The position numbers and the translations under genes are program-made. From an uncultured Enterocloster sp. (GTDB lineage Bacteria > Bacillota > Clostridia > Lachnospirales > Lachnospiraceae), in contig CALWQV010000005.1 in NCBI GenBank assembly GCA_944383785.1, positions 1-61,999 of the forward strand: a stretch of DNA of 61,999 bases, given 5' to 3'. This document shows, piece after piece, positions 26,156-34,497 of the stretch. The notes beneath the pieces are model-generated. The model worked only from the letters and a program-made list of their open reading frames with translations, was not told the origin of the DNA and ran no database searches. Every line of letters begins with the position of its first letter. Within the stretch, counting starts at the first letter, position 1.

Positions 26156-27154
26156 GTGAAAAAGCCCAGCCAGCCCAATGGATGGAAAAGATTCTGGAAC
26201 CGCTTTGGCTTTTATAAAAGGGACATGGAGAAGTACCAGGATCAGGTAAAGAAGTATGACGACTATGTGGCGGACAAGGCGGTCTATGATGAAAATGTGA
26301 GAAAGACCCAGGAAGAAGCAGAGCGCATGGAGCAGAGAGTGATGGACCGGGACGGTATAACGGATGAGCGCAGGAACCAGGTCCATGCAGTCATGCAGAA
26401 TCAGGAAAAGCGGGCAGAACTTCATGAGGCTGCAAAGGATGCGCTTCAGACGATCCCGAAGAATGATAAGGCGACTTCTTTAAGTGAGGTTCAACAATAT
26501 ATTCCGGAATATACGGAAGGATTCGCCAAAAAAACGTTTATGAACGGAATGGGAAGAGACGGTTCCGTAGCGAACCAGCTGCTGGCCTATATGGCGGCTG
26601 TCAACGATATGACGCTGGAGGAAGCGATCAACGCGCCTAAAGAGGTTAAGCTGGAAGCCGGAAAGCAGTTTAAAGAGCTGTTTATGGAGGCTGAACCGCT
26701 TGACACGCAGGACGAAAAGGAAATAGACGAGATACGGAAGGCGCAGATGGAGAAAGCGGCAGACGCCCTTGCGCGGATGTACCGTCATTGGGGAGAGGAA
26801 CAGATTAATGCCGTAGATGTTTTAGATCCGGAGAGTATCCGTGAAAATGCCGCCCATAATATGCGGCTTGGGCAGATTGGCATGGATATCGCGCAGATGC
26901 TTAGAAACGACGGAGTTTTGGCGGATCTGGTAGCCGAAAGGATGGGGGGAAAGGGGCAGTTCCAGCAAGTAAAAAGCGCCTTTGGGGCGGCAAAGTCAGC
27001 AAGCGGTCCGCTGGAGAGCCTTTGTAAGATATATGCTGAGGAGAAATTCCGGGATCAAGAGGTGCCGGGCACGGCAGCGAGACTGACCGACGCCGCCACC
27101 GCGCTTTTCGGCGGCGAGCGGATTGACAGCCGTATAGCGGGAAAACCGCTGTAG
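26156..27154 (+). CDS. Hypothetical protein, fragment 2 of the interrupted gene
   Basis: From GTG 26156 this part encodes about 332 residues, rich in Glu, Lys and Gln, with a probable coiled coil in residues 20-90 (RDMEKYQDQVKKYDDYVADK). It starts four bases after the preceding TAG, so translation restart on the same message is possible. No conserved domain is recognised. Confidence 0.5.
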   Translation: MKKPSQPNGWKRFWNRFGFYKRDMEKYQDQVKKYDDYVADKAVYDENVRKTQEEAERMEQRVMDRDGITDERRNQVHAVMQNQEKRAELHEAAKDALQTIPKNDKATSLSEVQQYIPEYTEGFAKKTFMNGMGRDGSVANQLLAYMAAVNDMTLEEAINAPKEVKLEAGKQFKELFMEAEPLDTQDEKEIDEIRKAQMEKAADALARMYRHWGEEQINAVDVLDPESIRENAAHNMRLGQIGMDIAQMLRNDGVLADLVAERMGGKGQFQQVKSAFGAAKSASGPLESLCKIYAEEKFRDQEVPGTAARLTDAATALFGGERIDSRIAGKPL

Positions 27155-27184
27155 GATTTTGAGATCAAGGATAGCGCTTATATT

Positions 27185-27457
27185 ATGGCAGCCTGCAAGA
27201 TGGATCGGGACGATCCGAAAGAAATATGTGATGTGCTGAATGGAAAAGACGTTCATTTATCCGGAAAATTGGATTTGACTTATATGGTTAAATGCGCTTC
27301 TGAGAGGCCTTTGAAGGTGGAGGAACAGTCGGAAAGAAGGCGGACGTCCATAAACGAGTTGACCGGGCAGAATCAGGCGCGGCAGAACGCGGCCAGGGAA
27401 AGACTAAGACAGCAGCCCGAACGGCAGCATACTCCCAACCAGCCGGTGCGCCGCTGA
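27185..27457 (+). CDS. Hypothetical protein, fragment 3 of the interrupted gene
   Basis: The last 101 codons after TAG 27152 remain open; ATG 27185 would give 90 residues ending in an Arg/Gln-rich tail. There is no ribosome-binding site before it, so it is most likely the C-terminus of the longer gene. Confidence 0.35.
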   Translation: MAACKMDRDDPKEICDVLNGKDVHLSGKLDLTYMVKCASERPLKVEEQSERRRTSINELTGQNQARQNAARERLRQQPERQHTPNQPVRR

Positions 27458-27522
27458 GGGAAGGCGCTTCCCCGAAGGGCTCCAAAGCGGCTGCCTGTCC
27501 ACAGAGAAAAACGAAACGCCGC

Positions 27523-27551
27523 TTGCAGGAGCCTATCCCCTGGGGTATACT
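27523..27551 (+). promoter_or_regulatory. Promoter of the tandem AAA-ATPase-like genes
   Basis: TTGCAG (27523-27528) and TATACT (27546-27551) are 17 bases apart, 64 bases before ATG 27615. The rest of the 157-base gap holds a small GGGAAG/CTTCCC hairpin (27458-27472). Confidence 0.65.
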
Positions 27552-27614
27552 ATAAATATGCCGGATATCAGGGCGGAATAGTCTGCGGCGGCGCGAGGAA
27601 CAGGGAGGTGTGAT

Positions 27615-29339
27615 ATGGGAAAAACGGCGGGAAGAACCATAGCCATCGGGATTCAGAATTTTGGAGACTTGATCCGGAAAGGGTATTTTTACGTTGACAA
27701 GACGGATTTCATCCGGCAGTGGTGGGAGAGCGGTGACAGCGTGACCTTAATTGCCCGTCCGAGGCGTTTTGGAAAGACGCTGAATATGAGCATGGTGGAG
27801 CAGTTCTTCTCTGTGGATTATGCGGGGCAGGACGCTCTGTTTGCCGGGTTATCCATCTGGAAGCGCGAAGAGTACCGAAAAATACAGGGCGCCTATCCGG
27901 TGATCAGCCTCTCCTTTGCCAATGTAAAAGAAACCAGTTTTGCCTCCGCGAGAGAGCGGATCGATCAAATGATCGCGGATCTCTATATAAAAAATAATTT
28001 TCTATTGTCCAGTGATAAAATGACAGCGGCGGACCGGGATTATTTTCAAACCGTATGCATGGGGAGAATGTCCGAGGTCCAGGCCACCGGCGCTCTTTAC
28101 AAGCTTTCAGATTACCTGTTCCGCTATTATGGAAAAAAGGTGATTATTCTGCTGGATGAATATGACACGCCCATGCAGGAAGCGTATGTAGACGGCTACT
28201 GGCCGGAACTGATGTCGTTTATAAGGAGCCTTTTTAACGCTTCCTTTAAGACCAATCCCTGGCTGGAGCGGGCTATTATGACGGGAATTACCAGGGGCAG
28301 CAGGGAATCGATTTTTTCGGATCTGAATAATTTAAAGATTGTGACTGCCACATCTGAGGAATACGCTTCATCCTTTGGCTTTACCCAGGAGGAAGTTTCC
28401 GCGGCACTGGAGGAATGCGGGTTAGGGGAGCAAAAGGAACAGGTTAAAAAATGGTATGACGGCTTTATTTTCGGAAGCCAGAGGGATGTCTATAACCCCT
28501 GGTCGATTCTAAATTTCCTGGATACGGGGGTGTACGCGGCCTATTGGGCGAATACCAGCTCCAACAGCCTGGTAAGCAAGCTGATCCGGGAAGGAAGCAG
28601 GGGACTGAAGGAAGATTTTGAAATTCTCCTGAGGGGCGGCGTGATCCGGACGACAATTGACGAACAGATCGTGTATGATCAGCGAAATGGCAGCGAAGAG
28701 GCGGTCTGGAGCCTGCTGCTTGCCAGCGGCTATTTAAAGGCTCTTTCTTATACGCCGATGGAACGGCTTGGCCCTGAGGAGGAGCAGTTTTACGAACTGG
28801 CCCTGACGAATTATGAGGTAGAGCGCATGTTCCGGAGCATGGTGCGGGGGTGGTTTGTGGAGTCCGGATCAGATTATAACGGATTTATTAAAGCAATGCT
28901 GGCGGATGATGTAAAGGCCATGAACGCCTATATGAACCGGGTGGCGCGGGATACGTTCAGTTATTTTGATACGGGCAGAAAACCGTCTGAGGAGGAGCCG
29001 GAGCGGTTTTACCATGGCTTTGTATTGGGCCTCATGGTGGAGCTCCAGGATCGATATGTGATTACGTCCAACCGCGAGAGCGGCTTTGGCCGCTATGACG
29101 TGATGTTGGAACCGAAAAATTCACAAAAAGACGATGGGATTCTTTTAGAATTTAAGGTACAGGACCCGGAGGAAGAAGAAACCTTAAAGGATACCGTGAA
29201 AGCGGCTTTGAACCAGATTGAAAAAAGAGAGTATGCGGCCCAGCTTTTGGCAAGAGGGATTCCGAAGGAACGGATCCGCGATTATGGATTCGCCTTCTGT
29301 GGGAAAAAAGTTATGATTGGAACGGTAAGGACGGTGTAA
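27615..29339 (+). CDS. AAA-ATPase-like/PD-(D/E)XK nuclease family protein, copy 1
   Basis: The 574-residue protein has an N-terminal AAA-ATPase-like domain (PF09820 type): YFYVDKTDFI, a P-loop RPRRFGKTLN (48-57) and a Walker B stretch VIILLDEYDTPM (about 176-187). The C-terminal third carries a PDDEXK_9-type nuclease core, with Asp in GRYDVML and the E-x-K pair in LLEFKV. Such proteins are abundant in gut Clostridia and Bacteroidetes; a defence or mobile-element role is suspected but not shown. A GGGAGG site precedes ATG 27615. The next gene is a close paralogue starting one base after its stop. Confidence 0.9.
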   Translation: MGKTAGRTIAIGIQNFGDLIRKGYFYVDKTDFIRQWWESGDSVTLIARPRRFGKTLNMSMVEQFFSVDYAGQDALFAGLSIWKREEYRKIQGAYPVISLSFANVKETSFASARERIDQMIADLYIKNNFLLSSDKMTAADRDYFQTVCMGRMSEVQATGALYKLSDYLFRYYGKKVIILLDEYDTPMQEAYVDGYWPELMSFIRSLFNASFKTNPWLERAIMTGITRGSRESIFSDLNNLKIVTATSEEYASSFGFTQEEVSAALEECGLGEQKEQVKKWYDGFIFGSQRDVYNPWSILNFLDTGVYAAYWANTSSNSLVSKLIREGSRGLKEDFEILLRGGVIRTTIDEQIVYDQRNGSEEAVWSLLLASGYLKALSYTPMERLGPEEEQFYELALTNYEVERMFRSMVRGWFVESGSDYNGFIKAMLADDVKAMNAYMNRVARDTFSYFDTGRKPSEEEPERFYHGFVLGLMVELQDRYVITSNRESGFGRYDVMLEPKNSQKDDGILLEFKVQDPEEEETLKDTVKAALNQIEKREYAAQLLARGIPKERIRDYGFAFCGKKVMIGTVRTV

Positions 29340-29340
29340 T

Positions 29341-31038
29341 ATGGCAAGACAAGTGGCCATCGGCCATCAGGATTTTGAGATAGTCCGCAGGAATCATTAC
29401 TTCTATATTGATAAAACGGATTTTATCCGGCAGTGGTGGCAGTCGGGGGATCTGGCAACCTTGATTACCCGCCCCAGGCGTTTCGGAAAGACTCTGAATA
29501 TGAGTATGACGGAGAAGTTCTTTTCCGTGGATTACGCGGGCCGAAGCGATCTCTTTGAAGGCTTGAGCGTGTGGAAGGACGAAGCTTTGCGCAGCATTCA
29601 GGGAACCTATCCGGTTTTATTTTTGACCTTTGCGGGGATTAAGGATCAGACCTACCGGTCGGCCAGGGAAAATATCTGCCGGGTCATAGAGGCCCTTTAC
29701 AACCGGTACGATTTCCTCACGGAGGGAGAACTGCTGAATGAAAAGGAGAAAGCATATTACGCCTCGGTGACAGCCGGGATGGACGACAGCAGGGCGGCGG
29801 TTTCCCTGCGCAGCCTCTGCGATTACCTGTGCCGGTACTATGGGAAAAAAGTGATCATTCTGCTGGACGAATACGATACCCCCATGCAGGAGGCATATGT
29901 CAATGGTTATGGGGAAGAACTTACGGCCTTTACCCGGAACCTTTTTAACAATACGTTTAAGACGAATCCCGATCTGGAGCGGGCGCTTTTGACCGGGATT
30001 ACAAGGGTGAGCAAGGAGTCCATTTTTTCTGACCTGAACAACCTGAACGTGGTGACGACTACCACCCGGATGTATGAAACATATTTTGGATTCACACAGC
30101 AGGAGGTATCCCAGGCCCTTGAAGAATTTGGACTGTCAGAGCGCATGGAAGAGGTGAAGTTCTGGTATGACGGATTCCGGTTTGGAGCGGTAAAGGATAT
30201 TTATAATCCCTGGTCGATTTTAAATTTCCTGCGGGAAAGGAAAACAGCGCCTTACTGGGCTAATACCAGCAGCAACAGTCTTGCGGGAAAGCTGATCCGT
30301 GAAGGTTCCGGGAGAATCAAAGATGAATTTGCCATTCTTCTTGAGGGAGGCTTTGTGGAGACGGAGATTGACGAGCAGATTGTGTACCGCCAGCTGGATT
30401 TAAGCGAAAGCGCGATCTGGAGCCTTTTGCTGGCGGCGGGATATTTAAATGTGAAGGATGTGGAAGTACGCCAGCAGGAATTTGGAGGCTGGAAGCAGGT
30501 TTATACGCTGGGATTAACGAACTATGAAGTGAAGGTAATGTTTTACGGCATGGTAAAAGACTGGTTTGCCCCGTCGGCTTCCAGCTATAACGAATTTATA
30601 CGGGCCCTTCTCCGCGGAGATCTGGAGGCGATGAACGAATATATGAACCGTGTATCCAAAGGAACCTTTAGCTACTTCGATACAGCAGGAGATAAGGGAC
30701 ACTCAGAACCGGAGCGATTTTACCATGGCTTTGTCCTGGGATTAATTGTGGATTTGTCAGGCCAGTACCGGATTACATCCAATCGGGAGAGTGGACTAGG
30801 CCGTTATGACGTGATGCTTACGCCGAGAGAAGGGCAGAACCTGGACGCTGTGATCATGGAGTTTAAGGCGTTCAATCCCCGCCGGGAAAAATCCCTGGAA
30901 GAGACGGCCCGGAACGCTTTAAAGCAGATTGAAGAGAAGGAGTATGAGAGGGAGCTGCTGGAAAAGGGAATGGGGAGGGACCGGATTCGCAAATACGGGT
31001 TCGCTTTCCGGGGAAAGGAAGTGCTGATCGAGCAGTAG
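29341..31038 (+). CDS. AAA-ATPase-like/PD-(D/E)XK nuclease family protein, copy 2
   Basis: This 565-residue paralogue of the preceding gene keeps the same elements: YFYIDKTDFI, P-loop RPRRFGKTLN, VIILLDEYDTPM, NPWSILNFL, and the nuclease core GRYDVML plus IMEFKA. ATG 29341 directly follows the previous TAA, so both copies are on one message. The tandem arrangement suggests duplication in place, with drift to perhaps 60% identity by eye. A 10-pair stem overlaps its 3' end. Confidence 0.9.
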   Translation: MARQVAIGHQDFEIVRRNHYFYIDKTDFIRQWWQSGDLATLITRPRRFGKTLNMSMTEKFFSVDYAGRSDLFEGLSVWKDEALRSIQGTYPVLFLTFAGIKDQTYRSARENICRVIEALYNRYDFLTEGELLNEKEKAYYASVTAGMDDSRAAVSLRSLCDYLCRYYGKKVIILLDEYDTPMQEAYVNGYGEELTAFTRNLFNNTFKTNPDLERALLTGITRVSKESIFSDLNNLNVVTTTTRMYETYFGFTQQEVSQALEEFGLSERMEEVKFWYDGFRFGAVKDIYNPWSILNFLRERKTAPYWANTSSNSLAGKLIREGSGRIKDEFAILLEGGFVETEIDEQIVYRQLDLSESAIWSLLLAAGYLNVKDVEVRQQEFGGWKQVYTLGLTNYEVKVMFYGMVKDWFAPSASSYNEFIRALLRGDLEAMNEYMNRVSKGTFSYFDTAGDKGHSEPERFYHGFVLGLIVDLSGQYRITSNRESGLGRYDVMLTPREGQNLDAVIMEFKAFNPRREKSLEETARNALKQIEEKEYERELLEKGMGRDRIRKYGFAFRGKEVLIEQ

Positions 31039-31051
31039 AGTCAGCGCTTCC
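31017..31051. other. Stem-loop at the end of the second AAA-ATPase-like gene
   Basis: GGAAGTGCTG (31017-31026) and CAGCGCTTCC (31042-31051) form a 10-pair stem with one G-U, spanning the stop codon, in the 29-base gap between convergent genes. It has no T-tract. It may attenuate readthrough between the facing operons. Confidence 0.35.
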
Positions 31052-31067
31052 TCCCCCGAACTTCCCG

Positions 31068-32321
31068 CTACCGGAACAGCGCTTCCGACACATCAACCGG
31101 CTGCTGGCACTGATTGTCAAGATCAGTGCCATTATTTTCGAACAGGCACTGGCCGAAATTTAAGGTAAGCTCCGCCGCCGGCACATTTTCCAACAGCACG
31201 CCGGTGCTGTTTCCGGTGAAAATGTTGCCCGTAAAGTGGGAGTCGCTGGGGCTGACGTCGGTGGAGTTGTAGTGAATGCCGATGCCATTATTCGTGAAGG
31301 AGCAGTCCGTGGCATTGGCCCATACGTTGCCGAATACCAGAAGAGCAGTTTTCCATCCGTCAAAGGTGCAGTCCTTGGTCCAGAGCCGTCCCGCGGCGGA
31401 GAGGGCCACGCCTGTTCCGTCCCCTTTAAAATCGATACCGGTGAGGTAGCTGATCAAGCTGGCGCCATCCCGCATCTGGATGCCTGCGGTGAAGGTGGTG
31501 CGCCCGTTTTCAGATTCGGAGCCGGTCAGGTTAATGGAGGGGCCGTGAAGGATCAGGGGCTCCGTGTAGGTGACGGCAGGCAGGGTAATATTGACCGCAT
31601 CCCGGTAGTCGATTTCCTCGGCGATCTGGTCGATGAGAGCCTGGAGGGCCTGGGAATCGGACAGATCCGCATTTTCAGGGCTGTAATTGTGGATTTTGAC
31701 TTTATAGAGGGATAAATCCATCCCTAAGCGGATCGTGTCTCCATTCTTCATGGAAATGATCCAGAGGATCCTGGATAAGTCTGGACTTTCCCTGGTGAAA
31801 TCCACCAGGGTCCCCAGAGCAGCCTCCGGATTAAAGTCCATGGGCTCCGGTTCAGAGCAGCGGACCGGGCTTAAAGAACCGTCAGGCTGTTGGATCTCTA
31901 TCTTTACGGAATCTACTTTTTCCATAAAGGCGTCCGCCGCATCCGCTCCCGTACCGCTTTCATTGACATAAAGCCAGCAGGGAGTCCGATAGGATTCCTC
32001 TTCCCCGATGTTGGCCGTCAGCGTAGGCTCGGGGGAATAGCGATGGTCAAGCAGGTGGTTCAGGACAAGCTGGTAGGAGCCATCGGAGCCGGCGTAGGTG
32101 ATTTCCCCCATTCCCTCGTATGTTTTGGGCCGCGTATAAAGATAGAAGGCAAAGGCAAAAAGAACCGCCGCCAAAAGAAGCCCCAGGCCAGGCAGAAGCC
32201 GCCAGGCTAAGCGTCTGGGCGGCCTTGCCTGGGCCCGTTTATTCAGGCTTTTTGCGCAATGGGGACAGAAGGAAGCTTCCGCGGGGATGGGTGAGCCGCA
32301 GTAAGGGCATTTCTTTTCCAT
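31068..32321 (-). CDS. Zinc-ribbon membrane protein with beta-helix-like outer domain, copy 1
   Basis: The likely start is ATG 32321 (MEKKCPYCG), since the longer form from 32342 has no ribosome-binding site. The 417-residue protein has a zinc ribbon (CPYC, 15 residues, CPHC), a basic stretch, one membrane helix (about 42-61) and a large outer domain. The C-terminal half has the short N/G-rich repeats of right-handed parallel beta-helices (TDCSFTNNGIGIHYNS, HFTGNIFTGNSTGVLLEN). By the positive-inside rule, the ribbon is cytoplasmic. It is the third gene of an operon behind the kinase gene and is a paralogue of its upstream neighbour. Function unknown. Confidence 0.85.
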   Translation of the reverse strand: MEKKCPYCGSPIPAEASFCPHCAKSLNKRAQARPPRRLAWRLLPGLGLLLAAVLFAFAFYLYTRPKTYEGMGEITYAGSDGSYQLVLNHLLDHRYSPEPTLTANIGEEESYRTPCWLYVNESGTGADAADAFMEKVDSVKIEIQQPDGSLSPVRCSEPEPMDFNPEAALGTLVDFTRESPDLSRILWIISMKNGDTIRLGMDLSLYKVKIHNYSPENADLSDSQALQALIDQIAEEIDYRDAVNITLPAVTYTEPLILHGPSINLTGSESENGRTTFTAGIQMRDGASLISYLTGIDFKGDGTGVALSAAGRLWTKDCTFDGWKTALLVFGNVWANATDCSFTNNGIGIHYNSTDVSPSDSHFTGNIFTGNSTGVLLENVPAAELTLNFGQCLFENNGTDLDNQCQQPVDVSEALFR

Positions 32322-32345
32322 GGTATAATCAAATCCTTTCATATT

Positions 32346-33605
32346 TTACTGGAAGACAGCCTGGGAAATGCTGACAGGCTGATCGCAGCGGTTGTCAATA
32401 TCGGTCCCGTTGCGTTCAAACAGGCAGTCGCTAAAGTCCATCAAAAGATCTGCGGAGACTTTTTCCAGGAGGACGGCGGTGGTATTGCCGCGGAAGGTAT
32501 TTCCGGTAAAGCGCGTGTCGCTGCCGAAGCCGCCGCCCGCGTTGTAGTGGAGGCCCGTTTCATTGTCCTCAAAGGTACAGCCGACGGTGTTGACCCAGGT
32601 ATCGCCATAGGCAAGAATGGCGGTTTTCCAGCCGCTGAAACGGCAGTTTTCAGTCCGCACCCGGTCGGCGGTGGAGAGGCCCACGCCGCTTCCGCCGCCT
32701 ATAAAGTCAATGCCGTCAAAAATGCTGATCCAGTTCTGGTTCCCCTTTTGGGCCCGCATCTGGATTCCGGCGGTGAAACAGGTCCGCTGGCCGCCGGAGC
32801 GGGAGCCGGTCAGGTTAAAGGAGCGGCCGGAAAGAATCAGGGGCTCGGTGTAGGTGACGGCGGGAAGCTGGATCTTTACCACATCCTCAGGGCGTGTTTC
32901 CCGGGCCAGCTGGTCGATGAGGGCCTGGAGGGCCTGGGAATCGGACAGATCCGCGTTTTCGGAGTCATAATAATAGGTCTGGGTGGGCGTCACCGTAAGG
33001 GTGGAGCGGATACGGACGGTATCCCCATTTGCCATGCGCAGGTTCCACACAAGCTCAATGGGACTTACGCTGTCCCGGCTGTAGTCAATGTAGCTTACCA
33101 TGGCGACGCCGGGAAATTCATCGGCAGGAACGGGCTGGGAAGCTGTCACGGGCCGCCGGGAAGTCTCGGGCTGTTCGATGGCAAGCTCGCAGGAGGAAAC
33201 CTTCTGCAAAAACATGCCGCTGGCGTCCGCGCCCGTATCCCGATAGTTGATGTAGAGCCTTAAGGGAAAGCGGTAGCTTTCCTGGTCGCCGGCAATCTGC
33301 GGGATCTCCGCCATGGGATAGTAGCGGTCGGTGCTTACATTGGAGATCAGCTGATAGGAGCTGTCGGAATCAGCGTAGGTGACTTCTCCGGTTCCCTCAT
33401 AGGTTTTGGGGCTTAAGCTTGACCAAAGAACGGCTGCCAGGGCCGCCGCCAGGCATAGAAAGCCCAGGAGGCGCAAAAGCCTTGCGGGAACATGCCTTGG
33501 GGGCTTTTTTAAGGTTCGGCGGTTTAAAACATTGGCGCAGCGGGGACAGAAAGCTGCCTCTTCCGGAAGGAAAGCGCCGCAGTGAGGGCATTTTTTTTCT
33601 GTCAC
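32346..33605 (-). CDS. Zinc-ribbon membrane protein with beta-helix-like outer domain, copy 2
   Basis: The 419-residue protein starts at GTG 33605 (MTEKKCPHCG) after AAAGGAG. It shares with copy 1 the zinc ribbon (CPHC...CPRC), a single membrane helix (about 43-64), the conserved segment KTYEGTGEVTYADSDSSYQL, ENADLSDSQALQALIDQ, and N/G-rich beta-helix coils (NCRFSGWKTAILAYGD, CTFEDNETGLHYN). The gene lies 21 bases after the kinase and 24 before copy 1. A sensor or surface-binding role is possible; there are no catalytic motifs to support an enzyme. Confidence 0.85.
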   Translation of the reverse strand: MTEKKCPHCGAFLPEEAAFCPRCANVLNRRTLKKPPRHVPARLLRLLGFLCLAAALAAVLWSSLSPKTYEGTGEVTYADSDSSYQLISNVSTDRYYPMAEIPQIAGDQESYRFPLRLYINYRDTGADASGMFLQKVSSCELAIEQPETSRRPVTASQPVPADEFPGVAMVSYIDYSRDSVSPIELVWNLRMANGDTVRIRSTLTVTPTQTYYYDSENADLSDSQALQALIDQLARETRPEDVVKIQLPAVTYTEPLILSGRSFNLTGSRSGGQRTCFTAGIQMRAQKGNQNWISIFDGIDFIGGGSGVGLSTADRVRTENCRFSGWKTAILAYGDTWVNTVGCTFEDNETGLHYNAGGGFGSDTRFTGNTFRGNTTAVLLEKVSADLLMDFSDCLFERNGTDIDNRCDQPVSISQAVFQ

Positions 33606-33626
33606 AGGCGAAGGATCTCCTTTCCT

Positions 33627-34328
33627 CTACAGCTCATCCAGAAGCCGGAGTACATTTTTGTAGCGCTTCCTGGGGGTAATCTGGGTGCAGCGGGTGACGA
33701 TACGCCCGAACCGGCCTGGGGCCAGCTGATTGGAAGGGTGCTTTCCGGTGAGCATCACATTCATCAGGATGCCCAGGGAGTAGATATCGGAGCAGGCGTC
33801 GGATTGGGAAAAACCGTATTGCTCCGGAGCGGCATAGCCGATGGTGCCCAGCACCTGAGTATCATTTTCGCCGCCGCTTTTGTAAATCCGGGCCGCGTCA
33901 AAATCGATCAGCACCGCCTCATTTCCCCGCAGTACAATGTTTTCCGGCTTCACATCCCGGTGGATCGCCCCCATGGAGTGCAGCACCCACAGGGCGGTTC
34001 CCAGCTGGCGGAGGATGCGCCGCGTCTCTTTGGGGCTAAACAGGGTTTCCCGCAGCATTTGCCCCATGTTGTCCCCCTGGATGTATTCTTCCAGCACCAG
34101 GTTTCGGCCTCCCTCAGAAGCAACCTCATAGATCTGGGGCAGATTGGGACAGGTATAATTTAAAAGCTTTTGATAGACCTCCGCGTTTCCTTCAAAGGAG
34201 CGGAGGACAAATTTTTTTCCGCTTTCCCGGTGGCGTACCAGGGTTACGGAGCCTCGCGGGCTTTCTTTTAGGAGCTTTACGGATTCAAAGTCCTGATTCA
34301 GGGCCTCGGACAGCCAGGTGTAGTACAT
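33627..34328 (-). CDS. Degenerate Hanks-type Ser/Thr protein kinase
   Basis: The start ATG 34328 is six bases after GAGGTG; GTG 34337 is part of that site. The 233-residue protein is a bare kinase domain with no membrane segment. It keeps IHRDVKPEN with catalytic Asp125, the activation-loop end APEQYG and the SDIYSLGI helix. Two key positions differ: the beta-3 Lys of VAIK is Arg (FVLRSF, Arg43), and DFG is DFD (142-144). The glycine loop is also poor (ESPRGSVTLV). It heads the operon of two zinc-ribbon proteins and is divergent from three more. It may be a low-activity kinase or a pseudokinase that binds the zinc-ribbon proteins. Confidence 0.9.
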   Translation of the reverse strand: MYYTWLSEALNQDFESVKLLKESPRGSVTLVRHRESGKKFVLRSFEGNAEVYQKLLNYTCPNLPQIYEVASEGGRNLVLEEYIQGDNMGQMLRETLFSPKETRRILRQLGTALWVLHSMGAIHRDVKPENIVLRGNEAVLIDFDAARIYKSGGENDTQVLGTIGYAAPEQYGFSQSDACSDIYSLGILMNVMLTGKHPSNQLAPGRFGRIVTRCTQITPRKRYKNVLRLLDEL

Positions 34329-34394
34329 GAGAGTCACCTCGTTGATAAAATTTTAACGAAATACTATGCAGCCAGCATATTGGATTTTGTCTTT

Positions 34395-34423
34395 ATTTTT
34401 TGTACAATAATGTTAACTGTCAA
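34395..34423 (-). promoter_or_regulatory. Candidate promoter of the kinase-zinc-ribbon operon
   Basis: On the minus strand, a perfect TTGACA (34423-34418) is followed after 17 bases by AAAAAT (34400-34395). The 169-base divergent gap also holds a CTGT/ACAG stem at about 34417-34429 that could serve both directions. A TATAAC at 34442-34447 may be the plus-strand -10. Confidence 0.4.
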
Positions 34424-34497
34424 AAACAGATATGACTATTGTATAACGTTGCTGCCATAAAGTAAAGAAAAAGAAAAAAGACGGAGGAGAGATTAAG

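Larger units (their letters stand above)
25613..27457 (+). pseudogene. Single 615-codon frame broken by three in-frame stops
   Basis: ATG 25613 follows GAGGAGGAAACAT, the best ribosome-binding site in the area. The same frame runs to TGA 27455-27457 and is interrupted only by TGA 25682-25684, TAG 26150-26152 and TAG 27152-27154. No insertion or deletion is needed to join the four parts. The sequence across the second stop reads smoothly (VVPQEP, stop, PVKKPSQPNGWKRFW), which argues that the parts once formed one protein. The product would be soluble, charged and largely helical, with an Arg/Gln-rich tail. I do not recognise the family. It may be a decaying gene, separate coupled ORFs, or a case of stop-codon readthrough. 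Confidence 0.6.

Noticed and set aside
26150-27154. Pyrrolysine reading of the two UAG codons
   Set aside because: The same frame is also broken by UGA, and no pyl genes or UAG-associated context are visible in the window.
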